Origin: Azonexus sp.
GTDB taxonomy: Bacteria; Pseudomonadota; Gammaproteobacteria; Burkholderiales; Rhodocyclaceae
DNA length: 15,645 nt
Direction of reading: 5' to 3'
NCBI GenBank assembly: GCA_023150195.1
Contig: JAKLLI010000009.1
Coordinates: forward strand, 1-15,645
Part shown: in pieces, positions 6,905 through 14,606 of the stretch
Layout of the letters: each line of letters begins with the position of its first letter
How positions within the stretch are numbered: the first letter of the stretch is position 1
Notes under the pieces: model-generated
What the model saw: the letters and a program-made list of their open reading frames with translations, nothing else
Told to the model about the DNA's origin: nothing
Database searches by the model: none
Position numbers and translations under genes: made by a program

Positions 6905-8095
6905 TTAAAGCATTTCCACCGCGAGGGCAGTGGCTTCGCCGCCGCCGATGCATAGCGATGCCACGCCGCGCTTGAGACCGTATTTCTTCAGGGCGCCGAG
7001 CAGGGTCACGACAATGCGTGCGCCAGAAGCGCCAATCGGATGGCCCAGCGCGCAGGCGCCGCCGTGGATGTTGACCTTGGCCGGGTCGAGCTTGAGATCA
7101 TGCAGTGCCGCCATGGTGACCACGGCAAAGGCTTCGTTGATTTCGTAGAGATCGACGCTGTCTGCGGTCCACCCGGTTTTGGCGAACAATTTCTCCATCG
7201 CCCCCACCGGTGCCGAAGGGAAGAGCGCCGGCACGCCGGCATGTGTGGTGTGGCCGACAATGCGGGCGATGGGCGCGAGGCCGAGTTGGGTCGCCTGTGA
7301 TTCGCGCATCAGCACCATGGCGGCAGCGCCATCGGAAATAGACGAGGAATTGGCCGGGGTCACCGTGCCGTCCTTCTTGAAGGCCGGCTTCAAAGTCGGG
7401 ATTTTTTCGATGTTGACGGCAAACGGGCCTTCATCCTTGGCGATCACCACCTCGCCCTTGCGACCGCTGACGGTGACCGGGGCAATTTCCCAATCGAAAC
7501 TGCCGTTGTTGCTGGCTTCGATCGCGCGCGTGGTGGACTGCACGGCATAGGCATCCTGGGCTTCGCGGGTAAAGCCGTAAGTGGTCGCACACTCTTCGGC
7601 AAACGTGCCCATCAGGCGGCCACGGGTTTCCTTGGCGTAGGCGTCTTCGAGACCGTCCATGAACATGTGGTCAAACATCTGGCCGTGACCCAGGCGATAG
7701 CCACCGCGTGCCTTGGGAAGCAGATAGGGCGCATTGGTCATCGACTCCATGCCGCCGACCACAGCGGCGCCGTAAGAGCCGGCAAGAATGCCGTCGTGGC
7801 CGAGCATGGTGGCCTTCATGGCCGAACCGCAGACCTTGTGAATGGTGGCGCAGCCGGCGGAGAGCGGCAGGCCGGCCTGCAGTGCGGCCTGGCGTGCCGG
7901 TGCCTGGCCCTGGCCGGCTTGCAGCACGCAACCCATCAGCACTTCCTCAATCAGGTTGGCATCGATACCGGCACGCTCGACGGCGGCCTTGATGGCTACG
8001 GCCCCGAGATTGGCGGCAGTCAGGCCGGCAAAGCCGCCCTGAAAACTGCCCATCGCCGTGCGGGCGGCGGAAACGATCACAATCGGGTCATTCAT
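6905..8095 (-). CDS. Acetyl-CoA acetyltransferase (thiolase II family)
   Basis: A 396-residue thiolase of full length. It reversibly condenses two acetyl-CoA or cleaves acetoacetyl-CoA; other short-chain 3-ketoacyl-CoA are possible. Catalytic residues are visible: nucleophile C89 in HKVCGSAMKA, NEAFA in the C-terminal half, H352 in GGACALGHPIGASG, and C382 in CIGGGEA. In this operon it may handle acetoacetyl-CoA derived from leucine, or beta-ketothiolase products linked to isoleucine. It could equally feed PHA synthesis as a PhaA-like enzyme, because phaC is nearby. Start 8095 has AGGAGA eight bases upstream. The stop touches the EamA start codon. Confidence 0.92.
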   Translation of the reverse strand: MNDPIVIVSAARTAMGSFQGGFAGLTAANLGAVAIKAAVERAGIDANLIEEVLMGCVLQAGQGQAPARQAALQAGLPLSAGCATIHKVCGSAMKATMLGHDGILAGSYGAAVVGGMESMTNAPYLLPKARGGYRLGHGQMFDHMFMDGLEDAYAKETRGRLMGTFAEECATTYGFTREAQDAYAVQSTTRAIEASNNGSFDWEIAPVTVSGRKGEVVIAKDEGPFAVNIEKIPTLKPAFKKDGTVTPANSSSISDGAAAMVLMRESQATQLGLAPIARIVGHTTHAGVPALFPSAPVGAMEKLFAKTGWTADSVDLYEINEAFAVVTMAALHDLKLDPAKVNIHGGACALGHPIGASGARIVVTLLGALKKYGLKRGVASLCIGGGEATALAVEML

Positions 8096-8119
8096 GCTGA
8101 TTTCTCCTGAGTGGTTTTA

Positions 8120-9268
8120 TTAACCGTCCAGCGCTTTAAGTGCAGCGTCGTAACGGGTGGGAAGGTCTTGCGGGCAATCGACGGTGATGCCCAGGTCGTG
8201 AATCAGGCCGTCCTTCAGGCCGTAAATCCAGCCATGGACGGTCAGTTGCTGGCCGCGCTGCCAGGCGTCCTGAACCACCGGGTTGTGGCAGACATTGACG
8301 ACCTGTTCGAGCACGTTCAGTTCGCACAGGCGGTCGTGGCGTTTTTCGGCGGGCAGGCTGTCGACCGCAGCGAGGTGTTTGTTATGCACGTCATGCACGT
8401 GGCGCAGCCACAAATCGACCACGCCGACGCGATCACGGCGCAAGGCAGCCCCGACCCCGCCGCAACCGTAATGGCCGACGACCATGATGTGTTTCACTTT
8501 CAGCACATCGACGGCGTACTGGATGACCGACAGGCAGTTGAGGTCGGTGTGCACCACCACGTTGGCCACGTTGCGGTGGACGAAGACTTCACCCGGCAGC
8601 AGGCCGACGATCTGGTTGGCCGGTACGCGGGAGTCTGAGCAGCCGATCCACAGAAATTCCGGCGTTTGCAGTTCGGAGAGCTTGTTGAAGTAGCTGGGGT
8701 CGACTTCCTGCATGCGCTGCGCCCATGCCCGGTTGAAGTCGAAGAGGTGCGACAGGTTTTCGCTGCGGATTTCTTCTTCCGACCAGTTATCGAGGTCGAG
8801 CGCGAGGAACATCGTGCCTTCGATAGGCGTCTGGTAGTAATTCGGCGCTTCGGTAAAGCCCAGTTCGCGGTACAGCTTTACTGCCATGCGCATGTTGGGA
8901 AGGGTGTCGATCATCAGCTTGCGATAGCCGATGTCCTTGGCGGCCTTGATCGCCGCGACGGCAAGGCGGGCGCCTACGCCCTGACCGCGGGCTTCCGGTG
9001 AAACATAAAGGCGCTTCATTTCGCACACGCCTTCGCTGTCCGGCAAGGGACGAACGCCGACGCAGCCCGCCGGTCGACCATCGATTTCGGCAAAAAACAG
9101 CCGGCCTTGCGGTGCCGAGTAGGCGCCGGGTAGCGAGGCCATTTCCTGATCGAAATTCTGATACGACAAATCGACGCCCAGCCAGGCCGCGTAATTGCGG
9201 AAATACTGGCGGACCTGTTCGATGGCGGCGGTGTCGTTGGCCGTGAGGGTGCGCAGGGTAACTGTCAT
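8120..9268 (-). CDS. Fusion protein: GNAT N-acetyltransferase + beta-carbonic anhydrase
   Basis: One uninterrupted 382-residue frame joins two enzymes. Residues about 1-160 are a GNAT domain: core strand RPAGCVGVRPL (65-75) and the acetyl-CoA binding motif RLYVSPEARGQGVGARL (86-102). Residues about 163-382 form a complete Can-type beta-carbonic anhydrase with zinc ligands C210, D212 (CSDSRVPA), H266 and C269 (HYGCGG), the D212/R214 dyad, and VHRNVANVV plus CELNVLEQV segments; the similarity to E. coli Can runs the full length. Carbonic anhydrase makes bicarbonate, the co-substrate of the LiuB/LiuD carboxylase in the same train. The acetyl acceptor of the GNAT domain is unknown. The start at 9268 has AGGAG upstream. 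Such fusions may exist elsewhere; I have not checked. Confidence 0.92.
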   Translation of the reverse strand: MTVTLRTLTANDTAAIEQVRQYFRNYAAWLGVDLSYQNFDQEMASLPGAYSAPQGRLFFAEIDGRPAGCVGVRPLPDSEGVCEMKRLYVSPEARGQGVGARLAVAAIKAAKDIGYRKLMIDTLPNMRMAVKLYRELGFTEAPNYYQTPIEGTMFLALDLDNWSEEEIRSENLSHLFDFNRAWAQRMQEVDPSYFNKLSELQTPEFLWIGCSDSRVPANQIVGLLPGEVFVHRNVANVVVHTDLNCLSVIQYAVDVLKVKHIMVVGHYGCGGVGAALRRDRVGVVDLWLRHVHDVHNKHLAAVDSLPAEKRHDRLCELNVLEQVVNVCHNPVVQDAWQRGQQLTVHGWIYGLKDGLIHDLGITVDCPQDLPTRYDAALKALDG

Positions 9269-9286
9269 GCGTGTGGGCTCCTGAAG

Positions 9287-9317
9287 CGAGACTCCCGTCC
9301 GGAAGTCTCGGCGGGAG
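9287..9317. repeat. Two mutually exclusive small hairpins upstream of the GNAT-carbonic anhydrase start
   Basis: CGAGACT at 9287-9293 pairs with AGTCTCG at 9304-9310, while CTCCCG at 9292-9297 pairs with CGGGAG at 9312-9317. The two stems share bases 9292-9293, so they cannot both form fully. Lies 19-49 nt before the start codon. No U-tract follows. Confidence 0.35.
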
Positions 9318-9321
9318 CGTG

Positions 9322-9396
9322 TTATTCGGTGGCCTTCCCTGCGGGTGAGCGCGGGGGATGGCGATCCGCCATTCTACCTTTGCTGCAATGCATCAT
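9322..9396 (-). CDS. Possible 24-codon ORF between liuA and the GNAT-carbonic anhydrase gene
   Basis: Starts with ATGATG overlapping the liuA TGA and has GGAG (in GGCGGAGACACG) just upstream, so coupled translation is possible. The peptide begins [15 protein letters not shown]; it is basic, has no recognisable motif and ends 53 nt before the next gene. It could be a chance frame. Confidence 0.25.
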   Translation of the reverse strand: MMHCSKGRMADRHPPRSPAGKATE

Positions 9397-10565
9397 CGTG
9401 TCTCCGCCATCAGTTCGCGACCGATCAGCATGCGGCGGATTTCCGAAGTGCCGGCGCCGATTTCGTACAGCTTGGCATCGCGCCACAGGCGACCGGTGGG
9501 GTATTCGTTGGTATAGCCAACACCGCCTAGCGTCTGGATCGCCTCGCCGGCCATCCAGGTGGCCTTTTCGGCGGAATAGAGAATCGCGCCGGCGGCATCC
9601 TTGCGCAGCGTGCGCGCGTGGTCGGCGTTGTCGCAGGCGCGGCCCAGTGCATAGACATAGGCACGGGTGGCCATCCAGGTTGAATACATGTCGGCGACCT
9701 TGCCCTGCATCAGCTGGAAATCGCCAATCGCCTGACCGAACTGCTTGCGCTCGTGCAGGTAGGGCACGATCACATCCATACACGCCGCCATGATGCCCAG
9801 CGGGCCACCGCAGAGTACGGCACGCTCGTAATCCAGGCCGGACATCAGCACCTTGGTGCCGTTGCCGATGCCGCCGAGGACGTTTTCTTCCGGCACTTCA
9901 ACATCGTCGAAGAACAGCGGGAAGGTGTTGGAGCCGCGCATGCCCAGCTTGTCGAGATGGGTGCCATGGGTGAATCCCTTCATACCCTTCTCGACGATGA
10001 AGGCGGTCATGCCCTTGGCGCCGGCATCGGGGTCGGTCTTGGCATACACCACCAGCGTGTCGGCATCGCCGCCATTGGTGATCCACATCTTGGCGCCGTT
10101 GAGTACGTAGCGATCGCCCTTTTTCTCGGCCTTGAGTTTCATTGAGACAACATCAGAGCCGGCATTCGGCTCGGACATCGCCAGGGCGCCCACGTGTTCG
10201 CCGGAAATCAGCTTGGGCAGGTATTTCTGGCGCTGGGCGTCGTTGCCGTTGCGACGAATCTGGTTAACGCACAAATTCGAGTGTGCACCGTAGGACAGGC
10301 CGACCGAGGCCGAGGCACGCGAGATTTCTTCCAGCGCGACGATGTGCGCGAGATAGCCCATGTTGGTGCCGCCGTATTCCTCGCCGGCGGTCATGCCGAG
10401 CAGGCCCATGTCGCCGAACTTCTTCCACAAATCGGCGGGGAATTCGTTCACGCGGTCGATTTCCGCGGCGCGCGGGGCGATTTCGGCGTCCGCAAACGCC
10501 TTTACTGCGTCACGCAGCAGGTTGATGTCTTCGCCGAGGCCGAAGTCGAGGCTGGGAATATTCAT
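9393..10565 (-). CDS. liuA: Isovaleryl-CoA dehydrogenase
   Basis: A 390-residue acyl-CoA dehydrogenase that oxidises isovaleryl-CoA to 3-methylcrotonyl-CoA, the first committed step of the leucine branch. The catalytic glutamate is where isovaleryl-CoA dehydrogenases carry it, on an internal helix (E247 in [15 protein letters not shown]), while the C-terminal position used by other family members is occupied by [15 protein letters not shown]. Other landmarks are [14 protein letters not shown] (90-103), [14 protein letters not shown] (129-142) and [11 protein letters not shown] (160-170). Start 10565 has GGAGA; the run GGAGACAAACCCATGA is identical at the start of the other acyl-CoA dehydrogenase gene. 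It is 21 nt downstream of the thioesterase gene. Confidence 0.94.
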   Translation of the reverse strand: MNIPSLDFGLGEDINLLRDAVKAFADAEIAPRAAEIDRVNEFPADLWKKFGDMGLLGMTAGEEYGGTNMGYLAHIVALEEISRASASVGLSYGAHSNLCVNQIRRNGNDAQRQKYLPKLISGEHVGALAMSEPNAGSDVVSMKLKAEKKGDRYVLNGAKMWITNGGDADTLVVYAKTDPDAGAKGMTAFIVEKGMKGFTHGTHLDKLGMRGSNTFPLFFDDVEVPEENVLGGIGNGTKVLMSGLDYERAVLCGGPLGIMAACMDVIVPYLHERKQFGQAIGDFQLMQGKVADMYSTWMATRAYVYALGRACDNADHARTLRKDAAGAILYSAEKATWMAGEAIQTLGGVGYTNEYPTGRLWRDAKLYEIGAGTSEIRRMLIGRELMAETR

Positions 10566-10586
10566 GGGTTTGTCTCCGTTCTGAAT

Positions 10587-11033
10587 TTATTTTTCCGATT
10601 TGCCGTGCATCACCATGATGGTTTGCTGCATCAGCGCACAAAGCGTTTCCTTTTCCCCGCTGACCGCAAAGACTTCTGCCTGCGTCACGATCAGGGTCTT
10701 GCCGGGTCTGACCACCTTGCCGCGGGCGATCAGTTTTTCGCCATCGGCCGGGGCGGCGAGATTCATCTTGTATTCCACGGTCAACACCGAGGCCGAGGCG
10801 GGAACGACGGTCATTGCTGCATAGCCGGCGGCAGAGTCCGCAATCATGCCGACCACGCCGCCATGGACGAAGCCATGTTGCTGCTCCACGCCCGTCCAGT
10901 GGGGCAGATGAATTTCCGTGCAACCGGCCTCGATCAAGGGCATCGTCGCCTGAATCAGCTGCATGGCGTTCTGCCGGCCAAAGCTGTCGCGAACGCGGTC
11001 GGCAAACTGCGGGTCGTTAATGCGAAGGTTCAT
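10587..11033 (-). CDS. PaaI family hotdog thioesterase
   Basis: A 148-residue hotdog-fold protein with the PaaI-type motif VEQQHGFVHGGVVGMIADSAAG (residues 49-70; H53, G58-G59 and D66 are the conserved positions). It would hydrolyse an acyl-CoA thioester, probably relieving CoA trapping when acyl-CoA intermediates build up. ATG 11033 is preferred over the in-frame TTG at 11048, because the predicted promoter would leave only about 10 nt of leader before the TTG. The ribosome binding site is weak (GGA). It is the first gene after the LiuR-type operator, so it is probably regulated with liuA. Confidence 0.87.
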   Translation of the reverse strand: MNLRINDPQFADRVRDSFGRQNAMQLIQATMPLIEAGCTEIHLPHWTGVEQQHGFVHGGVVGMIADSAAGYAAMTVVPASASVLTVEYKMNLAAPADGEKLIARGKVVRPGKTLIVTQAEVFAVSGEKETLCALMQQTIMVMHGKSEK

Positions 11034-11064
11034 GGCGGATTCCAGCAAAGCGGGGTGGGACTCG

Positions 11065-11092
11065 ATTCTATTAACGTTTACGTAAACGTCAA
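11065..11092 (-). promoter_or_regulatory. Promoter of the liu gene train with embedded palindromic operator
   Basis: On the minus strand TTGACG (11092-11087) and TAGAAT (11070-11065) are separated by 16 nt. The perfect palindrome ACGTTTACGTAAACGT fills 11074-11089 and extends to 22 bp (11071-11092) with one mismatched pair. MerR-family regulators bind such palindromes between the -35 and -10 boxes, and a MerR gene ends 17 nt away. I infer that this is the LiuR site controlling the thioesterase, liuA and the genes behind them. Confidence 0.75.
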
Positions 11093-11108
11093 CTGCGAGA
11101 TAAAAAAT

Positions 11109-11501
11109 TTATTCGGGTTGGCGCCTAGCCAGCTCATCCCGGCACAGCGTTTCAAACTGGCTGATTTCGCCAAGCATGGCTTCAATGTCCTCGCGTTGCT
11201 GTTCCAGTGCCGCCCGCCGTTTTTCCATGATGCGCAGGCATTCCAGCAGTTGCGAGCTCTCGTCTTCGGTCGACGCGTACATGCCGATCAAATCCTTGAT
11301 CTCGGCCAGGCTCAGGCCCAGACGTTTTCCGCGCAGGGCCATCTTGAGTCGGGCGCGATCACGTCGGGTAAAAATGCGTTTCTGCCCTTCACGCTGCGGC
11401 GACAGGATGCCCTGGTCTTCCCAGAAGCGGATGGTGCGCGGGGTGATGCCGAATTCGCGAGCGAGGTCGGAAATCGCAAAGGTCGGGGCCGTCTGGCTCA
11501 T
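11109..11501 (-). CDS. liuR: MerR family transcriptional regulator of leucine catabolism
   Basis: A 130-residue MerR protein: winged helix-turn-helix at 8-27 (FAISDLAREFGITPRTIRFW), wing with RRD around 46-48, LRGKRLGLSLAEIKDLI (56-72), then a long dimerising coiled coil (about 80-117). There is no cysteine pair typical of metal-sensing MerR proteins, in keeping with a CoA-ester-responsive LiuR. Start 11501 has AGGAGA upstream; an ATG five codons earlier (11516) is less well placed. It heads the operon and is followed at once by the operator. No copy of the palindrome is visible in front of liuR itself, so feedback control of its own promoter is not evident. Confidence 0.88.
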   Translation of the reverse strand: MSQTAPTFAISDLAREFGITPRTIRFWEDQGILSPQREGQKRIFTRRDRARLKMALRGKRLGLSLAEIKDLIGMYASTEDESSQLLECLRIMEKRRAALEQQREDIEAMLGEISQFETLCRDELARRQPE

Positions 11502-11524
11502 GGTGTCTCCTGTCATGGCGATGC

Positions 11525-11553
11525 AGTTAAGCAGATGGGAAGGCTTTTTTCAA
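11525..11553 (-). promoter_or_regulatory. Candidate promoter of liuR
   Basis: TTGAAA (11553-11548) and TTAACT (11530-11525) on the minus strand are separated by 17 nt, 24 nt before the liuR start. The boxes are only fair matches to the sigma-70 consensus. It lies in the divergent gap between liuR and the hydrolase gene (11502-11600). Confidence 0.5.
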
Positions 11554-11600
11554 TCCGCTGCCGTATGGTAATTTGCACATCCCGTTTCCGGAACTTACTC

Positions 11601-12641
11601 ATGTCACTGCATTACCCCCACGCCGCACCGCCGGCAGCCGGCGAAATCCGCGAAGTTGCCCCGGGTATTTTCTGGCTGCGCATGCCGCTACCGTTTCAGC
11701 TGGATCACATCAACCTGTGGTTGTTGCGTGACGGCGATGGCTGGACGATTGTCGACACCGGCTTTCCGGAGGATGGGGTGCGCGACCACTGGCGGCAGAT
11801 CCTGTCCGCGCTGGACGGCCCGGTCAAACGCCTGATCGTGACCCATTTCCATCCCGATCACCTGGGACTGGCGACCTGGCTGATGGCAGAAACTGGCGCA
11901 CCGGTATGGATGACCAGCAGCGAGTTCCTGACAGCGCATGCGGTATGGAACGAAGTGGGCGGCCACGGCGCACGTTTCATGGTCGAGCAGTTCCGTCAGC
12001 ATGGCCTGGACGGGGATTTGCTGGCCAAATTTGCGCAGCGCGGCTCCGGGTATCGCAAGGCAGTGCCGGACTTGCCCCAACACTATGAACGGGTGATGGC
12101 CGGGGACGTGCTGACGGTCGACGGTCGTCCCTGGCAAATAATCATTGGTCACGGCCATAGCCCCGAGCATATGGCGCTTTACTGCCCGGAACTTGACGTG
12201 TTAATTTCCGGCGACATGCTTTTGCCGAGAATTTCCACCAATATCAGCGTCTTTGCGGCAACCCCAGAGGCCGACGCACTGCGCTGGTATTTGACGTCAC
12301 TGGACGTCATGGCCAAGGAAATCCCGGAAAAGACCTTGGTGCTGCCGTCGCACGGCCTGCCTTTTGTGGGTGTTCAACCCCGGGTGGCAGATCTGCATGC
12401 GCACCACGAAGAACGATTGCATGCACTGGAGAATAGCTGTGAACAAGCGCCAAAGAGCGCAGCCGGGTTGCTTGATGTCCTGTTCAATCGAGCACTCGAT
12501 ACACACCAGACCATGTTCGCGATGGGTGAAGCAATTGCCCATCTGAACTACCTTGAACAAGCAGGTCGGTTGTCGCGGAGTTGCGATGCCGACGGGGTGA
12601 TTCGCTACACGCGCCGGCAGCGTTCTGCCGACGTGCACTGA
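11601..12641 (+). CDS. Metallo-beta-lactamase-fold hydrolase
   Basis: A 346-residue protein with the metal-binding motif THFHPDH (81-87; H82, H84, D86, H87), H186 in GHGHSPEH, D205 in SGDMLLP and H251 in LPSHGLPF, so the two-metal site is complete. The C-terminal part (about 265-346) is helical, with the LACTB2/glyoxalase II-like tail segment THQTMFAMGEAIAHLNYLEQAGRL. It likely hydrolyses a thioester or ester, but the substrate cannot be read from the sequence. Start 11601 follows a weak GGAA; this is the first ATG before the conserved core. It is divergent from liuR and ends 16 nt before phaC. A longer frame extending upstream to 10194 is a chance frame antisense to liuA, the thioesterase and liuR. 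Confidence 0.85.
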   Translation: MSLHYPHAAPPAAGEIREVAPGIFWLRMPLPFQLDHINLWLLRDGDGWTIVDTGFPEDGVRDHWRQILSALDGPVKRLIVTHFHPDHLGLATWLMAETGAPVWMTSSEFLTAHAVWNEVGGHGARFMVEQFRQHGLDGDLLAKFAQRGSGYRKAVPDLPQHYERVMAGDVLTVDGRPWQIIIGHGHSPEHMALYCPELDVLISGDMLLPRISTNISVFAATPEADALRWYLTSLDVMAKEIPEKTLVLPSHGLPFVGVQPRVADLHAHHEERLHALENSCEQAPKSAAGLLDVLFNRALDTHQTMFAMGEAIAHLNYLEQAGRLSRSCDADGVIRYTRRQRSADVH

Positions 12642-12657
12642 CAGAGGGAGTTTGAAG

Positions 12658-14493
12658 ATGTCGCAGCAAACCGAAAACCAGGGCATGAACCTGCCTGATC
12701 CGGCTGAAATGGCCAAAACCTACGCCGAAGTCGCCCAGCGCGCTTCGCGCGTGATCACCCAGTTCATGGAAAAGAAGGCCAAGGATGGCGTCGAAGCCCC
12801 GGCTGACGAACTGGGCGTGGCCAAGGCCTTCATGGACCTGTCGGCCCGTCTGATGGCCAATCCGTACAAGCTGGCCCAGACCCAGATGAACATGATGTGG
12901 GACTACTTCTCGCTGTGGCAGGGTTCCATGCTGAAGATGATGGGCATGCCCAATGCTGCCCCGGTCGCGGCGCCCAAGAAGGGCGACAACCGCTTCAAGG
13001 ACGAGGATTGGGAGCAGCACTTCCTGTTCGACTTCGTCAAGCAGTCCTATCTGATCGCTGCCCGTCACATCCATGACACCGTGGCCACCACCGATGGTCT
13101 GGACGAAGCGACCCAGCAGAAGGTCAATTTCTTTACCCGCCAGTACATCGATGCCCTGTCGCCGTCTAACTTCGCGCTGACCAATCCGGAAGTCTTCCGT
13201 GAAACCGTCAAGTCGCATGGCCAGAACCTGATCAAGGGCCTGAATAACCTGCTGCATGACGTGGAAGCCGGTGACGGCCAGCTGCGTATCCGCATGACCG
13301 ATACCTCGGCTTTCGAAATGGGCAAGAACGTTGCCACCACGCCGGGCAAGGTCGTCTTCCAGAATGAACTCTTCCAGCTGATTCAGTACGATCCGAAGAC
13401 CCCGGACCAGTACAAGAAGCCTTTCCTGATCGTGCCGCCGTGGATCAACAAGTACTACATCCTCGACCTGCGCGAAAAGAATTCCATGGTCAACTGGGCG
13501 ACCAGCCAGGGCCATACCACCTTCATCATGTCCTGGATCAACCCGGACGAAAAGCTGGCCCAGAAGTCCTTCGAAAACTATCTGCTCGAAGGCTCGCTGG
13601 AAGCCATCAATCAGGTCTGTGCGCACACCGGTGAAGACAGCGTCAACCTGGCCGGCTACTGCCTGGGTGGCACGCTGACCATGACTACGCTGGCTTACAT
13701 GGCCGCCAAGAAGGACAAGCGTGCCAATTCCGCCACCTTCTTCACCACCATGCTCGATTTCTCCGAGCCGGGCGAACTGGGCATCTTCCTCGATGAAGGC
13801 GCGGTTTCCGGTCTGGAAAAGCGCATGCAGGAACGTGGCTACCTCGAAGGGACGGAAATGGCCGGCACATTCAACATGCTGCGCGCCAATGACCTAATCT
13901 GGTCCTTCGTGGTCAATAACTACCTGATGGGCAAGGACCCGTTCCCGTTCGACCTGCTGTACTGGAACTCCGATTCGACCCGCATGCCGGCTGCAATGCA
14001 CAGTTTCTACCTGCGCAACATGTACCTGGACAACAAGCTCAAGGAACCGGGCGGAATTACCCTGGGCGGTGTCAAGATCGATATTTCGAAGGTCAAGACC
14101 CCGTGCTACTTCATCTCGACGATCGAAGACCACATTGCCCCGTGGAAGAGCACTTACATGGGCGCCCGCCTGCCGTCCGGCAAAACCAAGTTCGTGCTCG
14201 GTGGTTCCGGTCACATTGCCGGCATCGTCAATCCGCCGGCAGCCAACAAATATGGCTTCTGGACGAACGACGCGACCGACGGCAATCTGCCGGAAAGCCC
14301 GGAAGAGTTCCTGGCAGGTGCCACGCAAAATGCCGGTTCCTGGTGGACCCACTGGCATCAGTGGGTCACCAGCCTGCCGGGTGGTGATGCCAAGGTGCCG
14401 GCTCGCACGCCGGCCGCCGGGGCGCTCAAGGTCATCGAAGAGGCACCGGGGAGTTACGTCAAGTTCCGTCTGGATGCACAAAAGAAGGCTTGA
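12658..14493 (+). CDS. phaC: Class I poly(3-hydroxyalkanoate) synthase
   Basis: A 611-residue class I PHA synthase that polymerises (R)-3-hydroxyacyl-CoA into polyester granules. It has the family's N-terminal helical region (about 1-200) and an alpha/beta-hydrolase catalytic domain. The catalytic triad is visible: C335 in the lipase-like box GYCLGG, D491 in IEDHIAPW and H519 in GGSGHIAGIVNPP. Class I signatures FLIVPPWINKYYILDL and GTFNMLRANDLIWSFVVNNYL are present. Codons are strongly biased (AAG, CTG, ATC) as expected for a highly expressed gene. Start 12658 has GAGGGAG seven bases upstream; a TTG two codons earlier is unlikely. phaA and phaB do not accompany it here, but the thiolase at 6905-8095 could supply precursor. 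Confidence 0.96.
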   Translation: MSQQTENQGMNLPDPAEMAKTYAEVAQRASRVITQFMEKKAKDGVEAPADELGVAKAFMDLSARLMANPYKLAQTQMNMMWDYFSLWQGSMLKMMGMPNAAPVAAPKKGDNRFKDEDWEQHFLFDFVKQSYLIAARHIHDTVATTDGLDEATQQKVNFFTRQYIDALSPSNFALTNPEVFRETVKSHGQNLIKGLNNLLHDVEAGDGQLRIRMTDTSAFEMGKNVATTPGKVVFQNELFQLIQYDPKTPDQYKKPFLIVPPWINKYYILDLREKNSMVNWATSQGHTTFIMSWINPDEKLAQKSFENYLLEGSLEAINQVCAHTGEDSVNLAGYCLGGTLTMTTLAYMAAKKDKRANSATFFTTMLDFSEPGELGIFLDEGAVSGLEKRMQERGYLEGTEMAGTFNMLRANDLIWSFVVNNYLMGKDPFPFDLLYWNSDSTRMPAAMHSFYLRNMYLDNKLKEPGGITLGGVKIDISKVKTPCYFISTIEDHIAPWKSTYMGARLPSGKTKFVLGGSGHIAGIVNPPAANKYGFWTNDATDGNLPESPEEFLAGATQNAGSWWTHWHQWVTSLPGGDAKVPARTPAAGALKVIEEAPGSYVKFRLDAQKKA

Positions 14494-14509
14494 TACCTCA
14501 AGCATCATC

Positions 14510-14538
14510 AAAAGGGAGGCCGCAAGCCTCCCTTTTTT
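14510..14538 (+). terminator. Intrinsic terminator after phaC
   Basis: AAAAGGGAGGC at 14510-14520 pairs with GCCTCCCTTTT (14526-14536) around a 5-nt loop, and the stem runs into a T-tract ending at 14538. It lies 17 nt after the phaC stop and ends the hydrolase-phaC unit. Confidence 0.9.
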
Positions 14539-14606
14539 GTTGCGCTGGCCCGTGCATGGGGGCCAAACCTCGCTAGACTGCGAGCAACCACTCATGTGAT
14601 TTAGCG

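Noticed and set aside
10194..12641. An 815-residue plus-strand frame ending in the MBL hydrolase
   Set aside because: Only the part from 11601 has a domain. The upstream part is antisense to liuA, the thioesterase and liuR and is low-complexity chance coding.
12484..13626. A 380-residue minus-strand frame
   Set aside because: Antisense to phaC, which is certain from its catalytic triad and codon bias.
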